Positions 37,666-47,108 of a stretch of DNA of 58,035 bases are shown piece by piece. Location of the stretch: positions 1 to 58,035 of the forward strand of contig WHSR01000024.1 of assembly GCA_009379995.1 (NCBI GenBank). Reading direction: 5' to 3'. The notes under the pieces were generated by a model. It was not told the origin of the DNA, ran no database searches, and saw nothing but the letters and a program-made list of their open reading frames with translations. Every line of letters begins with the position of its first letter. The first letter of the stretch is position 1. The position numbers and the translations under genes were made by a program. Source of the DNA: Streptosporangiales bacterium (GTDB taxonomy: Bacteria; Actinomycetota; Actinomycetes; Streptosporangiales; WHSR01).

Positions 37666-38934
37666 CTAACAGTCGCCACCGGCCGGCCTACCGGCGAACC
37701 GGTCGGCCAGCCAGGACACCGCGAACGGCGAGCCGGTGGCCGCCGCCTCGACGTGCTCGTTCGCCGGGATCGGCTTCCAGGACACCGCGACGTCGCGGGC
37801 GCAGTAGTCCCGGCGCAGCCCTTCGGCCTGGGAGAACGGGATGAGCTCGTCCAGCGTGCCGTGGTAGATCAGGACCGGGACGTCCGGCGTGCGCTGCGGA
37901 AGCGCCTGTTCGGCGATCCGGGCCCTCCAGTGCGGCTCGTTCAGCGGGTCCTCGACCGTGGTGAAGTCGGTGATCTTCGTGAAGGCGTACCGTGAGGTGA
38001 TCGCCTCGACGCAGGACCCCCGCGCGAACGCGGCGGCGCGCTCGCCTCGGCTGTTGAGCATGGACTCGAACGGCAGATCGGGATAGGCGGCGGCCAGACC
38101 GATCGCCGCGGCCAGGGTGAGGCCGGCGAACGGCCCGCCCTCGATGGCATTCATCACCCCGACGAGGTCGGTCGGCACGCCGCCGGCCGCGACGCCGGCC
38201 ACGTTGAGCTCGGGTGCGTAGGAGCGCCGCAGCTCGGCGGCCCACGCCGAGGACTGCCCGGCCGCGGAATAGCCCCAGATGCCGACCGGTCCGTCCGCGC
38301 TCAGCCCCGCTTCGTCGAGCCGCCCAGCGGCGCGCGCCATGTCCAGTACCGCGTGCCCCTGGGAGGCGCCGGCCGTGTAGGTGTGCGGACCGGGAGTGCC
38401 GAGCCCTTCGTAGTCGGTCACCGCCACCGCCCACCCGCGCAGCAGCGCCCCGCCGATCAGCGAGGTCTCGTACTCGGTGCCGGTACGCAGCCGGTACGAC
38501 GGCGCGCAGTCACTACCCAGCCCGTGGGTGCCGACGGCGTACGAGACGAGCGGACGCGGCCCGCGGGACCACGGCGAAGCGGGCACCAGCACCGTGCCGG
38601 AGACCGCGTTCGGCTCGTTCCGGGCCGACCTGGACAGGTACAGCACCTGCCAGGCCCGGACGGGCACGGGAACGACCGGGATGGCCTGCACCGTCACCCG
38701 GCGCGAGCGGATGATCGTACCCGGCGCGCCGGGCGGCAGCGGGGAGGGCGGTCGGTAGAACGGGTCCACGCGCGGAGGCGGAACTTCGAGCCTTGGCGTG
38801 GGGGTAGCCGCCCTGGCCGCCGTGGCCGCCGCGCTCGCCGGAGCCGCGAACGCCCCGGGGATGACCAGAAATGCGACGGCGAGCGCACCCGCCAGGCACG
38901 GGCGCCCGAGAGGTCGCGTTACCGTGCGGAACAT
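37666..38934 (-). CDS. Secreted lipase (LIP family)
   Basis: 422 residues with a signal peptide (GALAVAFLVIPGAFAAPAS). The nucleophile elbow is GYSAAGQS, the acid lies in HGTLDELIP, and the base is in NEHVEAAA. Conserved Cys residues suggest disulfides. This resembles fungal-type secretory lipases found in actinobacteria. It is divergent from a TetR regulator across a 287-bp region and is a likely target of it. Confidence 0.85.
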   Translation of the reverse strand: MFRTVTRPLGRPCLAGALAVAFLVIPGAFAAPASAAATAARAATPTPRLEVPPPRVDPFYRPPSPLPPGAPGTIIRSRRVTVQAIPVVPVPVRAWQVLYLSRSARNEPNAVSGTVLVPASPWSRGPRPLVSYAVGTHGLGSDCAPSYRLRTGTEYETSLIGGALLRGWAVAVTDYEGLGTPGPHTYTAGASQGHAVLDMARAAGRLDEAGLSADGPVGIWGYSAAGQSSAWAAELRRSYAPELNVAGVAAGGVPTDLVGVMNAIEGGPFAGLTLAAAIGLAAAYPDLPFESMLNSRGERAAAFARGSCVEAITSRYAFTKITDFTTVEDPLNEPHWRARIAEQALPQRTPDVPVLIYHGTLDELIPFSQAEGLRRDYCARDVAVSWKPIPANEHVEAAATGSPFAVSWLADRFAGRPAGGDC

Positions 38935-39152
38935 GGCGCACCAGCCTCCCCGAGAACGGACGGCACCGAGGAAGGAGCTAGGGCGGCCGATGCACCGACA
39001 CGTTGACGCGGATCGGTCTGGCCCGCCCCCACCACGGGCCAGACCATCCGACCTGTGCCACCTCGACCCATCCCGGGCAAGCACCCGATCACCCTTGCTC
39101 GGGCCGCGTGTGACAGATCCGCACTACTGTGGTCGCACCTATTTCAGAAATG

Positions 39153-39165
39153 GTGTGACGGACAC
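39153..39165. promoter_or_regulatory. Palindromic TetR-type operator
   Basis: GTGTGACGGACAC reads as GTGT-N5-ACAC in the region between the lipase and TetR genes, 57 bp before the TetR start. It fits a small palindromic operator. The surrounding 287 bp are AT-richer and otherwise show no clear feature. Confidence 0.35.
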
Positions 39166-39221
39166 TAATCGACGCGATACTAACTAACAAGGCTGCTGAC
39201 CACTTTTCGCCAGGGGGATCC

Positions 39222-39860
39222 ATGCCGCGTCGCGACCCGCCACCGGAACGGAGCTACCGTGGCCGCTCGGCCGCGGAGCGCCGCGCGGAGCGACGAGAGC
39301 GCCTCATGGCCGCGGGACTCGACCTGTTCGGCACCGAGGGCTACACAGCGATCTCCATCGAGCGGCTCTGCACCACGGCGGGCGTGTCGACCCGCAACTT
39401 CTACGAGGAATTTCCCAACCGCGAGGCGCTGCTCATCGCGTTGCACGATCGGATCACCCACCGGGCCGCCGGGGCGGTGACCGAAGCCCTCGCCGACGCC
39501 GAGGACGCCGACCTGGCCCGTCGCATCGAACTGTCGGCGCGCGCCTACCTCGCCACCACCGCAAGTGACCCACGCTGGGCCCGCATTGCCCACGTCGAGG
39601 TGGTCGGCGTCAGCACCGCCGTGGAACAGCACCGACTCGAGTGGCGCCGGCGATGGACGGAGTTCCTCGAGGCAGAGGCCACGCGGGCGGTCCAGCCCGG
39701 GGAGGCCTGCGAACGCGACTATCACCTCACGGCTGTCGCGTTCATCGGCGCCGTCAACGAGCTCGTCTACCACTGGTCCATCCACGGCCGCCGTCCCTCG
39801 CTCGACGATCTCACCGCCGAACTCGTCCGCCTGGCCGTCGGCATCCTGATGACGCCATAG
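39222..39860 (+). CDS. TetR-family transcriptional regulator
   Basis: 212 residues. The helix-turn-helix (GTEGYTAISIERLCTTAGVSTRNFYEEFPN) is in the usual N-terminal position after RERLMAAGLDLF. The C-terminal ligand-binding domain is all-helical. It is divergent from the secreted lipase gene. Ligand unknown. Confidence 0.9.
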   Translation: MPRRDPPPERSYRGRSAAERRAERRERLMAAGLDLFGTEGYTAISIERLCTTAGVSTRNFYEEFPNREALLIALHDRITHRAAGAVTEALADAEDADLARRIELSARAYLATTASDPRWARIAHVEVVGVSTAVEQHRLEWRRRWTEFLEAEATRAVQPGEACERDYHLTAVAFIGAVNELVYHWSIHGRRPSLDDLTAELVRLAVGILMTP

Positions 39861-39872
39861 GTGCACGCAGGG

Positions 39873-40639
39873 TCACGGACATTGGGGCGGTACCCCCTCG
39901 CCGGCGCTTCCCATCGGAACGGCGGTACGTAGACGGATGTCCCGCGAGGACGCTCCGACCAGGACCCGATAACAGCCGGGAGCGGTGGTCCACCCGTCGC
40001 GGCTCACGTCCCAGTAGGAGAAGGCGCGTACGTCGAGGCGCAGCACCCGCCCCCGCTCGCCGGCTCGACGCGCAGGTCCGTGTACGCGAACCGCCCGGCG
40101 TACATGAGCCCGTGGCCGAACGGGAAGAGCGGTTGGATGCCCCTCTCGTCGTACCACCGGTACCCGAGGAGCACGCCCTCCCGGTATTCCACGTTGCGGG
40201 CGTCCCCGGGCCGCTGCGCCGGCGAACCGGCGGTGGGCAGATCCGACTCCTCGGCCGGGAAGATGATGGGCAGCCTGCCGGAGGGGTTGACGTCGCCGAA
40301 GAGCAGCCGCGCGATCGCGTGCCCGCCCCGCTCGCCTGGATACCACGCCTCGAGCACACCGGGTACCGAGCCGAGCCACGGCATAGTCACCGCCGAACCC
40401 GTCTTCAGCACGACGACGGTACGGGGGTTGGCGGCCGCCACCGCCGAGATGAGCCGGTCGGCGTCGTCGTCGAGCGTGAGATCCGAGCGGTCCCTGCCCT
40501 CGGCCTCGGTGTCCCGCGGGTAGACGATCGCGACGTCCGACCTCCTGGCGAGTGCGGCGGCGGCCGCGCGGCTCGAGCTGGCTCGCCGCGTGTTCGAGGA
40601 GCTGTGAAGCGTGCTCAGGCGAGACCGGCAGGCCGCCAT
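39873..40639 (-). pseudogene. Glycoside hydrolase family 3 remnant
   Basis: Only the second GH3 domain remains: DVAIVYPRDTEAEGRDRSD, TVVVLKTGSAVTMPWL, VLEAWYPGERGGHAIARLLFGD and LFPFGHGL. The catalytic N-terminal barrel is missing. After FAYTDLRVEPASGGG the frame is lost, and the coding resumes in another frame with LRLDVRAFSYWD and CYRVLVGASSRDIRLRT, without most of the fibronectin-like domain. It is a truncated, deleted beta-glucosidase. Confidence 0.75.
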
Positions 40640-40658
40640 TCGTCGAAACGCTGCGATA

Positions 40659-40728
40659 TATAGCGTCAGGAGATACTTCGCAGTGGTGCCGGGCGGCTGG
40701 CGCTGCAGACTATGCCTATCTCGCTATA
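40659..40728. promoter_or_regulatory. Possible AbiEi autoregulatory operator
   Basis: TATAGCG (40659-40665) and CGCTATA (40722-40728) form an inverted repeat upstream of the antitoxin. The right half overlaps TATACA (40725-40730), a -10 placed 8 nt before the ATG. AbiEi antitoxins repress their own promoter by binding inverted repeats. The 56-bp gap is wide. Confidence 0.35.
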
Positions 40729-40738
40729 CAATGCAGCT

Positions 40739-41440
40739 ATGCCGCATGCGTCAACCCTGAGTGTCCTCGCCGATTTGGCCGAAGAGCAATCGGGGCTATT
40801 CACCCGTCGTCAGGCCGAGGGTGCCGGGCTCGCCTGGAGCACGTTGGCCCGTCTGGCTGCCGATGGCGCCGCCGAGCGTCTTGCCCATGGGGTGTACCGA
40901 TTGCGCGGAGCCCCACAGGCAGACCATCTAGATCTACGCGCCGCCTGGCTGCAACTCGCTCCCGGCTCCCCGGCCTGGGAGCGCACCTCCGACACCGGCG
41001 TGGTGTCCCACCGTTCGGCTGCCTCCCTTTTCGGCCTGGGTCACCTGCCCGCTGACGTCCATGAGTTCACCCTGCCCACCCGACGCCAGTCGCGCCGGCA
41101 TGACGTACGCCTGCATCGCGGCCACCTGGACGACGGGGAGTGGATCACACTGCGGGGTCTCCCGGTGACCCGTCCATCGCGGATTGCCGCAGACCTGCTC
41201 GCGGGCCAGGAGGACCCCGGCGCTGTCGGACACGTCATCGCCGACGCGCTGCGCGGCACGTACGACTACCCTGCGACTGTTGCCCGGGCGCTCGCTCCCT
41301 ACGCGGCGCGCTTCGGGTTTCGCCGCGGCGACGGCCACGCCCTGCTGGGCTGGCTGCTGGATCTCACCGGCGCTCCTGAGCGTCAGCAGTGGCTCGATGA
41401 AGCGGGCGGCGCCCACGACGTCGGGGAGTCAGCATCGTGA
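40739..41440 (+). CDS. abiEi: AbiEi-type antitoxin
   Basis: 233 residues. An N-terminal winged helix (LFTRRQAEGAGLAWSTLARL, GVYRLRG) is followed by the AbiEi core with SHRSAASLFGLG, HRGHLDD and RIAADLLAGQEDP. It would neutralise the AbiEii nucleotidyltransferase and repress the operon (type IV toxin-antitoxin; phage abortive infection). The ATG at 40739 is 8 nt after TATACA, so it is probably leaderless; ATG 40712 has no ribosome site. The stop overlaps the toxin start (GTGA). It appears intact. Confidence 0.85.
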   Translation: MPHASTLSVLADLAEEQSGLFTRRQAEGAGLAWSTLARLAADGAAERLAHGVYRLRGAPQADHLDLRAAWLQLAPGSPAWERTSDTGVVSHRSAASLFGLGHLPADVHEFTLPTRRQSRRHDVRLHRGHLDDGEWITLRGLPVTRPSRIAADLLAGQEDPGAVGHVIADALRGTYDYPATVARALAPYAARFGFRRGDGHALLGWLLDLTGAPERQQWLDEAGGAHDVGESAS

Positions 41441-42197
41441 GCCTGGCCTACACCACTCCTACCGCCTTTCGGCGCGCGCTCACGGATCGGCTGCGCGGCG
41501 TCGCCCACCCCGCCGGTCCGTGGCCACTGGCCGATCTGCAACGTCAGTTTGCCTATGACCGGCTGCTTGCCCGCCTTTACCAGCTCGACAATGGATGGGT
41601 CGTCAAGGGCGCCACCGCGCTGCTCGCCAGGGAAATCGCGGCACGGCACACTGTGGATCTTGATGTGTACCGCGCGACCGACCGACACCAGGCCGAGCGC
41701 GACCTCCGCGAGGCCGCCGAGCTTGACATCGGCGATTGGTTCCGGTTCGAGATCGGCCCGAGGAGAGCTATCGCGGACGCGGGCACGAGCGTACGCATGC
41801 CGGTGATCGCCCGCATTGGTGCCGTTGAATGGGGACGTTTCCACGTCGATATGGTCGCGGAAAGGATCCGCATGACTGGCGTCCCCGACAATGTGCCGCC
41901 CCTCACCCCGATCGCCATCCCTGGCCTCGAACGCCACGGCGGCACTGGGCAGCCGTCCACCCGAGGCGTAGCCTCGCTCTTCCGATCCGATTCCGCGTCC
42001 CCGACCGGACGCTGTGGGAACGGGGCTACGCCGCCGAAGCCCGCCGAGCCTTTGCGCTACCGACCCGCGCTCTGGACGAGGCATTGGTGATCGTGTCCCC
42101 ATTCGTGGATCAGCTACTTGACGGCACTGCTGTCGGCGCTTGGGACCCGCATCACGGTGCATGGCATCAGCCGGCAGCCGACGCTGATCTGCAATGA
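41437..42197 (+). pseudogene. abiEii: AbiEii nucleotidyltransferase toxin with internal deletions
   Basis: The N-terminal two thirds are intact, including KGATALLAREIAARHTVDLD, the nucleotidyltransferase motif. The reading then jumps from IAIPGLE to RHGGTGQPSTR, without the expected intervening helices. After that the frame is lost: the true C-terminus lies in another frame (FRVPDRTLWERGYAAEARRAF, VSPFVDQLLDGTAVGAWDP) ending at 42197. At least two segments have been removed. The GTG start is coupled to abiEi. Confidence 0.7.
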
Positions 42198-42279
42198 CGA
42201 GGGCGATGGAGACCGCCACGGCCACGCAGCTTCTACCAGCCAACGCTTCCCCTTGGCCTCGGGTTCGGTACGAAGGCCT

Positions 42280-43407
42280 CTAGGCCTTGAGTCGCGGCCG
42301 GGCGCCGAGCGCGTACACCCGGGTGGTCTGCGACGGGTTGGCGTTGTCGTCGGAGATCAGGTACAGCGTGCGGCCGGACAGGGCCATGCCCTCCACGTTG
42401 TCCAGCAGCGGATTCGGCTGCGGCTGCTTGGCAGTCGCCCCGGACGGAGGGCAGGCGGCGAGATCGACCAGCAGCTCCTTGCGGAGAAACGTGCCGGGAT
42501 CCTCCGCCGTACCCAGGGACGCCACCCCTGTGACGTCCGGTGCGCCCTTCGCCGAGACGCGGTAGACGCGAATGGTGTTTCCGAACCCCTCGACGAAGCC
42601 GCGCTCCAGGGCAAGCAGTTGGCCGCCGCCGAGCGCCACCAGCTCGACCAGCCCGAGCGCGGGGTCGGTTCGGTAGGCGTACTGCGCCGTCGGTACGTAC
42701 CCCCGGCCGGACCTGCCGTCGTAGCGAAGGACGCGCTGCAGGCCCCGGTCCTCGGCATCCCGGCCGTCCGGGGCGAGCGGCCCCTCCATGCCTGCGTAGA
42801 GCACCCGGCCGCTCGGCGTGGCGGCCAACGCCTCGAGGGTCTGGTTCTGCTCCGCTTCCCCTTCGGGCGTCACCCGGAACCGGGAGGGCACCCGAAACTC
42901 GGCGACCTGTCGCCCGTCGGAGAGACGGAACCGGCGGATCGAGGGTTCGACCTCCGAGCTGGCCAGCAGCGTCGCGCCGCCGCGCTCCACGACGAGCCCC
43001 TCCCCGTCGAAATCGGCCCCGCTGTAGGGGGTGCCGTCCGGCGCTTTCAGCGTCGTGACGCCGCGGACGTCCACGGCGAGGCCACGTCGGCCGATCGCCA
43101 GCGAGAGGTGGTAAACGCGGGCGGGGGCGCCGACGTTGTCCACGAGAGTGAGGGCGCGCGACGGCCGCGTCACGCGGAGCGCGGACAGGCCGGCGACCGC
43201 GGTCCCGTCGAAGGTGGCCTTGTCCAGCCCGTCGGAGAAACCGAGCAGCGACACCTCCGGTGAGCAGCGCGCGCCGAGCGCGGGGCCCTCTCGCTGCGTC
43301 GGCGCCGGCGGCGCCATCGACACCGCCGAAACCGAAACGGCGGCGGCCGCCGTGGCGAATGCGGCCGCCACGACCCCAAGCGTGACGGCCAGCCGAGTAC
43401 TGCGCAC
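42280..43407 (-). CDS. Secreted esterase-like/phytase-like protein
   Basis: 375 residues of the esterase-like-activity-of-phytase family (PF13449 type). Starts with a hydrophobic signal (LAVTLGVVAAAFATAAAAVSV). Family features are GADFDGEGLVV, SSEVEPSIRRFRLSDG, NQTLEALAATPSG and DNVEGMALSG, forming a propeller. The GTG at 43407 is chosen because GGGAGG lies 5 nt upstream. It probably acts outside the cell on phosphate or other esters. Confidence 0.8.
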   Translation of the reverse strand: MRSTRLAVTLGVVAAAFATAAAAVSVSAVSMAPPAPTQREGPALGARCSPEVSLLGFSDGLDKATFDGTAVAGLSALRVTRPSRALTLVDNVGAPARVYHLSLAIGRRGLAVDVRGVTTLKAPDGTPYSGADFDGEGLVVERGGATLLASSEVEPSIRRFRLSDGRQVAEFRVPSRFRVTPEGEAEQNQTLEALAATPSGRVLYAGMEGPLAPDGRDAEDRGLQRVLRYDGRSGRGYVPTAQYAYRTDPALGLVELVALGGGQLLALERGFVEGFGNTIRVYRVSAKGAPDVTGVASLGTAEDPGTFLRKELLVDLAACPPSGATAKQPQPNPLLDNVEGMALSGRTLYLISDDNANPSQTTRVYALGARPRLKA

Positions 43408-43548
43408 CACAACCTCCCGGGCCCGTACCGGCGAACCAGCCCGATCATCCGGCAACGATCGAAGCCACCCTGCCGGATGAAGCCCAACCCTCAGGAGAAC
43501 ACAGCATGAGCTCCCGGCAGACGACAACCCTCGGTCGCCGTCTCACCG

Positions 43549-44958
43549 CTACCCATCCGCTACCAGAAGGCGCGTCAGCAGGGCACATCCCCACCGCAGG
43601 TCAGCGAGGCTCGCCGCGCCGTACCCGAGCACGAGGCCGGAACGCGTCGGAGGGCCGGCGTAGGAGCGGTCGAGCGTGCCCACCCGCACGCCCCGTTCTC
43701 CCGCTGCACCCGCCACCTCCGTCGCGAGTTCCGCAGGCAGTTCCACGACGACGTGCAGCCCCGCCGTGTCACCGCGCAGCGCCGCCGGCGGTTCCAGACC
43801 GGCGAACGCCTCCACCACCGCCGCCCGACGGCGCGCGTACTCGTGGCGCATCCGCCGAACGTGCCGATCCAGGTCCCCGCGCTCGATGAGGAACCGAACC
43901 GCCTCTTGGGGCACGGTCGGGTTACGGTCGACCACGTCGTTCCGGTGCTGGGCGACGCGCGCCACGATGTCCTCGTCGGCCACCAGCCACCCGACACGCA
44001 GGTCCGGGGTGAGGGTTTTCGCGGTCGTGCCGAGGTAGACGACGACACCGGGATCGAGGCCGTGCAGTGCCGGAAGCGGCGCGACGTCGTAGCGGAACTC
44101 GCTGTCGTAGTCGTCCTCCACCACCAGCGCGCCGTGGCGGCGGGCCCACGCAAGCAGGGCCTGCCGGCGCGGCACGGAAAGCCGGCCGCCCAGTGGGAAC
44201 TGGTGGGCGGGCGTCGTGTAGACCAGCCGGAGCTCGCCCGGGAGACCGTCGACGATCAGGCCGTTCGCGTCCACCGGGCACGGCACGACGTCGACTCCGG
44301 ACGCGGACAGCGCCAGGCGGGCCCGTGTGTACCCCGGCTCCTCCACCCCGACCCGATCGCCGCGTCGCAGCAGGGCCTCGACGAGCAGGCGGAGCCCGTG
44401 CGTGGCGCCGTGGGTGACCAGGACCTGCCCGGCGTGGCAGCCGACCCCCCGGCTTCGGCGCAGGTAGTCGACGAGCGCCGCCCGCAGAGCCGGCGAACCG
44501 CGGGGGTTCGGGTCAGGCTCCGGGTCGGCCTGAGCCGCGAGCCGCCAGGCCCGGCGCCACGCCGGCCCGAACGCCGAACCCTGCAGCGCCGCGGTCCAGG
44601 GATACCCCGGCAGCAGGTTCACCCAGCCGCCGCGGCCGTGGGATACCTCGGCTCCGTCCGCCGTCACGCGATCTGGTGGGACGGGGGCGACGTCCGCGAC
44701 GTACGTACCGGAGCCGTGCCGCCCGCGGATCCACCCCTCGGCGAAGAGCTGCTGGTACGCCTCGGTGACCACGGTCCGGCTCACGCCGAGGGTCACCGCG
44801 AGGTCCCGGCTGGACGCCAGCCGCTCCCCCGCCCGCAGTCGCCCCTGCCGCAGGGCCGTGCGGAGCTGCCCGGCGAGCTGCTCACTGAGTGGGTGGCCCA
44901 ACCCTCGATCGACGACAAGAGGCGGGTCGACGTGCGGACGAGGCCGAGAACGAGTCAA
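43549..44958 (-). CDS. MocR/PdxR-like GntR regulator with aminotransferase domain
   Basis: 469 residues: an N-terminal GntR winged helix (LSEQLAGQLRTALRQGRL, SSRDLAVTLGVSRTVVTEAY) joined to a fold-I aminotransferase with VEDDYDSEFRYD and GTTAKTLTPDLRVGW, whose lysine would bind PLP. PdxR-type members sense PLP and control vitamin B6 genes. The TTG start at 44958 has GGAAG 6 nt upstream. It is divergent from a pyridoxamine-phosphate-oxidase-type gene. Confidence 0.85.
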   Translation of the reverse strand: MTRSRPRPHVDPPLVVDRGLGHPLSEQLAGQLRTALRQGRLRAGERLASSRDLAVTLGVSRTVVTEAYQQLFAEGWIRGRHGSGTYVADVAPVPPDRVTADGAEVSHGRGGWVNLLPGYPWTAALQGSAFGPAWRRAWRLAAQADPEPDPNPRGSPALRAALVDYLRRSRGVGCHAGQVLVTHGATHGLRLLVEALLRRGDRVGVEEPGYTRARLALSASGVDVVPCPVDANGLIVDGLPGELRLVYTTPAHQFPLGGRLSVPRRQALLAWARRHGALVVEDDYDSEFRYDVAPLPALHGLDPGVVVYLGTTAKTLTPDLRVGWLVADEDIVARVAQHRNDVVDRNPTVPQEAVRFLIERGDLDRHVRRMRHEYARRRAAVVEAFAGLEPPAALRGDTAGLHVVVELPAELATEVAGAAGERGVRVGTLDRSYAGPPTRSGLVLGYGAASLADLRWGCALLTRLLVADG

Positions 44959-45006
44959 GTGGTCTTCCGGATCGACTAGTAGGTGGCTATCAACTGTAGT
45001 CCACTT
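44957..45006. promoter_or_regulatory. Inverted-repeat operator between MocR and PNPOx genes
   Basis: AAGTGGTCT (44957-44965) and AGTCCACTT (44998-45006) are inverted copies with one mismatch, placed over the divergent promoters. TAGGGT (45013-45018) lies 7 nt before the GTG of the forward gene. This matches a MocR-type control region. Confidence 0.5.
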
Positions 45007-45025
45007 TGGTCCTAGGGTCGGAACC

Positions 45026-45691
45026 GTGAGTACATCCAGCCCTCCGCTGTCGTCCACCGAACGCACCCAGGTCCGCCGGCACAGCGAACGAGCCCGTACC
45101 GATCGCCAGGAGCTGTACGCCGTTCTCGACGAAGGTCGGGTCTGTCACGTCGGGGTGGTCGTCGACGGGCACCCGCTGGTGATGCCGACCGGCTACGGCC
45201 GCCTCGGCGATACGTTGTACCTGCACGGATCGTCGGCAAACCGGAGCATGCAGGCGGCGGCCGACGGCATCGGGGTGTGCGTGACCGTAACTCTCCTGGA
45301 CGGGCTGGTGTTGGCCCGTTCGGTGTTCAACCACAGCATGAACTACCGCAGCGCGGTGATCTTCGGTGCCGCTCGGCAGATCGAGGAACCGGCGGAAAAG
45401 CTGGCCGCGCTGCGCGTCGTCACCGAACACCTGGCTCCCGGCCAATGGGAGGCCGTGCGGCAGCCGACGCGGAAGGAACTCGCGGCGACCATGGCGCTGG
45501 CCCTGCCGCTGGACGAGGCGTCCGTCAAGGTCCGAAGCGGCCCGCCGCGCGACGGCGACACCCCGGACGCCGAACTACCGGTGTGGGCGGGTGTGCTGCC
45601 GATACGCCAGGTCATCGACGAGCCGATCCCGGCACCTGACGTGCCCGACGACGTCGACATTCCCGAGCACATACGCCGTCTCGTCCACTGA
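45026..45691 (+). CDS. Pyridoxamine 5'-phosphate oxidase family protein
   Basis: 221 residues of the FMN-binding split-barrel group (CHVGVVVDGHPLVMPTGYGR, LYLHGSSANRSMQA, NYRSAVIFGAA). It may oxidise pyridoxamine or another small substrate. GTG 45026 follows TAGGGT by 7 nt, so it is probably leaderless. The divergent MocR regulator implies control by PLP or a related ligand. Confidence 0.85.
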   Translation: MSTSSPPLSSTERTQVRRHSERARTDRQELYAVLDEGRVCHVGVVVDGHPLVMPTGYGRLGDTLYLHGSSANRSMQAAADGIGVCVTVTLLDGLVLARSVFNHSMNYRSAVIFGAARQIEEPAEKLAALRVVTEHLAPGQWEAVRQPTRKELAATMALALPLDEASVKVRSGPPRDGDTPDAELPVWAGVLPIRQVIDEPIPAPDVPDDVDIPEHIRRLVH

Positions 45692-45715
45692 CCCGACTCC
45701 ACCGGTCCCAGAAGG

Positions 45716-45738
45716 CCGCCACAACATGGATCTGGCGG
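45716..45738 (+). repeat. Single degenerate arm of the palindromic element
   Basis: The 23 bp resemble the right arm of copies 1 and 2 (CACAACATGGATCT in place of CACAACATAGATCT), 24 bp after the stop of the PNPOx gene. The left arm is not seen. It may be a decayed third copy or a chance match. Confidence 0.35.
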
Positions 45739-45785
45739 CATTACGGTGGCCCGCGGGACCGTGGCCGGGCATTACGCTGGCCGGC

Positions 45786-47030
45786 ATGAGCACGCAGCCT
45801 CCGCCGGGGTGGTACCCGGACCCCTCTGGCACATCGGACACGCTTCGTTGGTGGGACGGTACGGCGTGGACCGAGGCGACCCATCCCGGCGCACAGCAGG
45901 CCTATCCGCAGGCCGAGCCCGATCAGGATCAGGGGTACTCCGCGTGGCCCGAGAGCTACGGGCAGCAGGAAACCTACGGGCAGGAGGCCTACGGGCAAGC
46001 CGGCTATCAGCAGGCCGCTCCCGAACCGGCCGCTCCGGAACAGGCCAGTCCCGAGCAGGCCGGCCCCGAGCAGGGTGGGTATGAGCCGGGCGAATACCAG
46101 CAGGCGGCCTACGGGCAGGTCCCGTACGGCCAGGCCGGCTACGAACAGCCCGGCTACGAACAGCCCGGCTACGAGCAACCGCACCAACAGTCGCCGTACG
46201 GGGGGCCGTACGAGCAGACGCAACAGTACGGATACGCGCAGCCGTACGGACAGACGCAACAGTACGGTCAGGGCTGGGGCGAAGCGTGGCCGCCGCAGGG
46301 TTTCGAGGAACGTCCCCGGAGGATGTGGCCGTGGCTGGTCGCCGGCGGCGCGGGGTTGCTGGTGCTCGTCATCGTCGGCGTGGTGGCCCTGTTCGCCACC
46401 GGTGTCATCGGCGGCCGCTCGGATACGCCCCCGGTGGCCAAGCCCCCTTCTCCCGCCCCCAGCCAGGGAGGGGGCCAGAGCGGCGGCCAGACGTCGCCGG
46501 TGTTGGGCCGTATCAACGACCCCCAGGCCGGGCTCTCCTACGCCAAGCTGGGCGGCGACTGGGCCGCGCTGCAGCCCGGCGGCGAGCACGGGATGGATGA
46601 CTGGACCGGCGGGCAGTACCAGGTCGCGCAGGCCGACTTCCAGGGCAGCTCCGACTATCTCGCCACCTGCACCTCGGCCCCGCTGCTGCCGAGCATCCAG
46701 TACAACGGGCCGGACAGCCTGCAGGCCACCACCACCTTCCTGGCCAAGTCGATCGAGGGCCGGTACTACCCGGCCGAGCACATCCGAGAGGACGCCGCCA
46801 GCGAGGCGAGACAGGTCGACGGCCACCAGGCGTGGATGGTCAGGTACCAGCTGAGGTTCCCGCAGGCCGAGCAGAACGGCTGGGAGTTCCAGGGAGAATC
46901 CGTGGTCATCATGGTCATCGATCGGGGCTCCGGAAAGGATCCGGCGATGTTCTACTTCTCCCTCCCGGACAACCTGCCGCTGGAGGGCGATATCGACGCC
47001 GCGCTGTCGTCGATCAAGGTGACGGGGTGA
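45786..47030 (+). CDS. DUF2510 membrane protein with Tyr/Gln/Gly-rich linker
   Basis: 414 residues. DUF2510 (PPGWYPDPSGTSDTLRWWDG) opens it, then about 130 residues of repeats of the type YGQ, YEQPG and QQYG, then a single transmembrane helix (LVAGGAGLLVLVIVGVVALF), a Pro/Gly linker, and an extracellular domain of about 180 residues ending IDAALSSIKVTG. ATG 45786 is 7 nt after TACGCT (45773-45778), so it is probably leaderless. The layout suggests a cell-envelope protein; the function is unknown. Confidence 0.8.
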   Translation: MSTQPPPGWYPDPSGTSDTLRWWDGTAWTEATHPGAQQAYPQAEPDQDQGYSAWPESYGQQETYGQEAYGQAGYQQAAPEPAAPEQASPEQAGPEQGGYEPGEYQQAAYGQVPYGQAGYEQPGYEQPGYEQPHQQSPYGGPYEQTQQYGYAQPYGQTQQYGQGWGEAWPPQGFEERPRRMWPWLVAGGAGLLVLVIVGVVALFATGVIGGRSDTPPVAKPPSPAPSQGGGQSGGQTSPVLGRINDPQAGLSYAKLGGDWAALQPGGEHGMDDWTGGQYQVAQADFQGSSDYLATCTSAPLLPSIQYNGPDSLQATTTFLAKSIEGRYYPAEHIREDAASEARQVDGHQAWMVRYQLRFPQAEQNGWEFQGESVVIMVIDRGSGKDPAMFYFSLPDNLPLEGDIDAALSSIKVTG

Positions 47031-47108
47031 TCTCGCGGGTGACGGTACGAGTACCCGAACAGGCGGCCTCGCGCACGGTGACGGCAGGGTGACCATAGGG
47101 TGAAAGCC

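Noticed and set aside
45911..46290. DNA tandem repeat or VNTR
   Set aside because: The periodicity is in the protein (YGQ/YEQPG) inside an intact gene and is degenerate at the DNA level.
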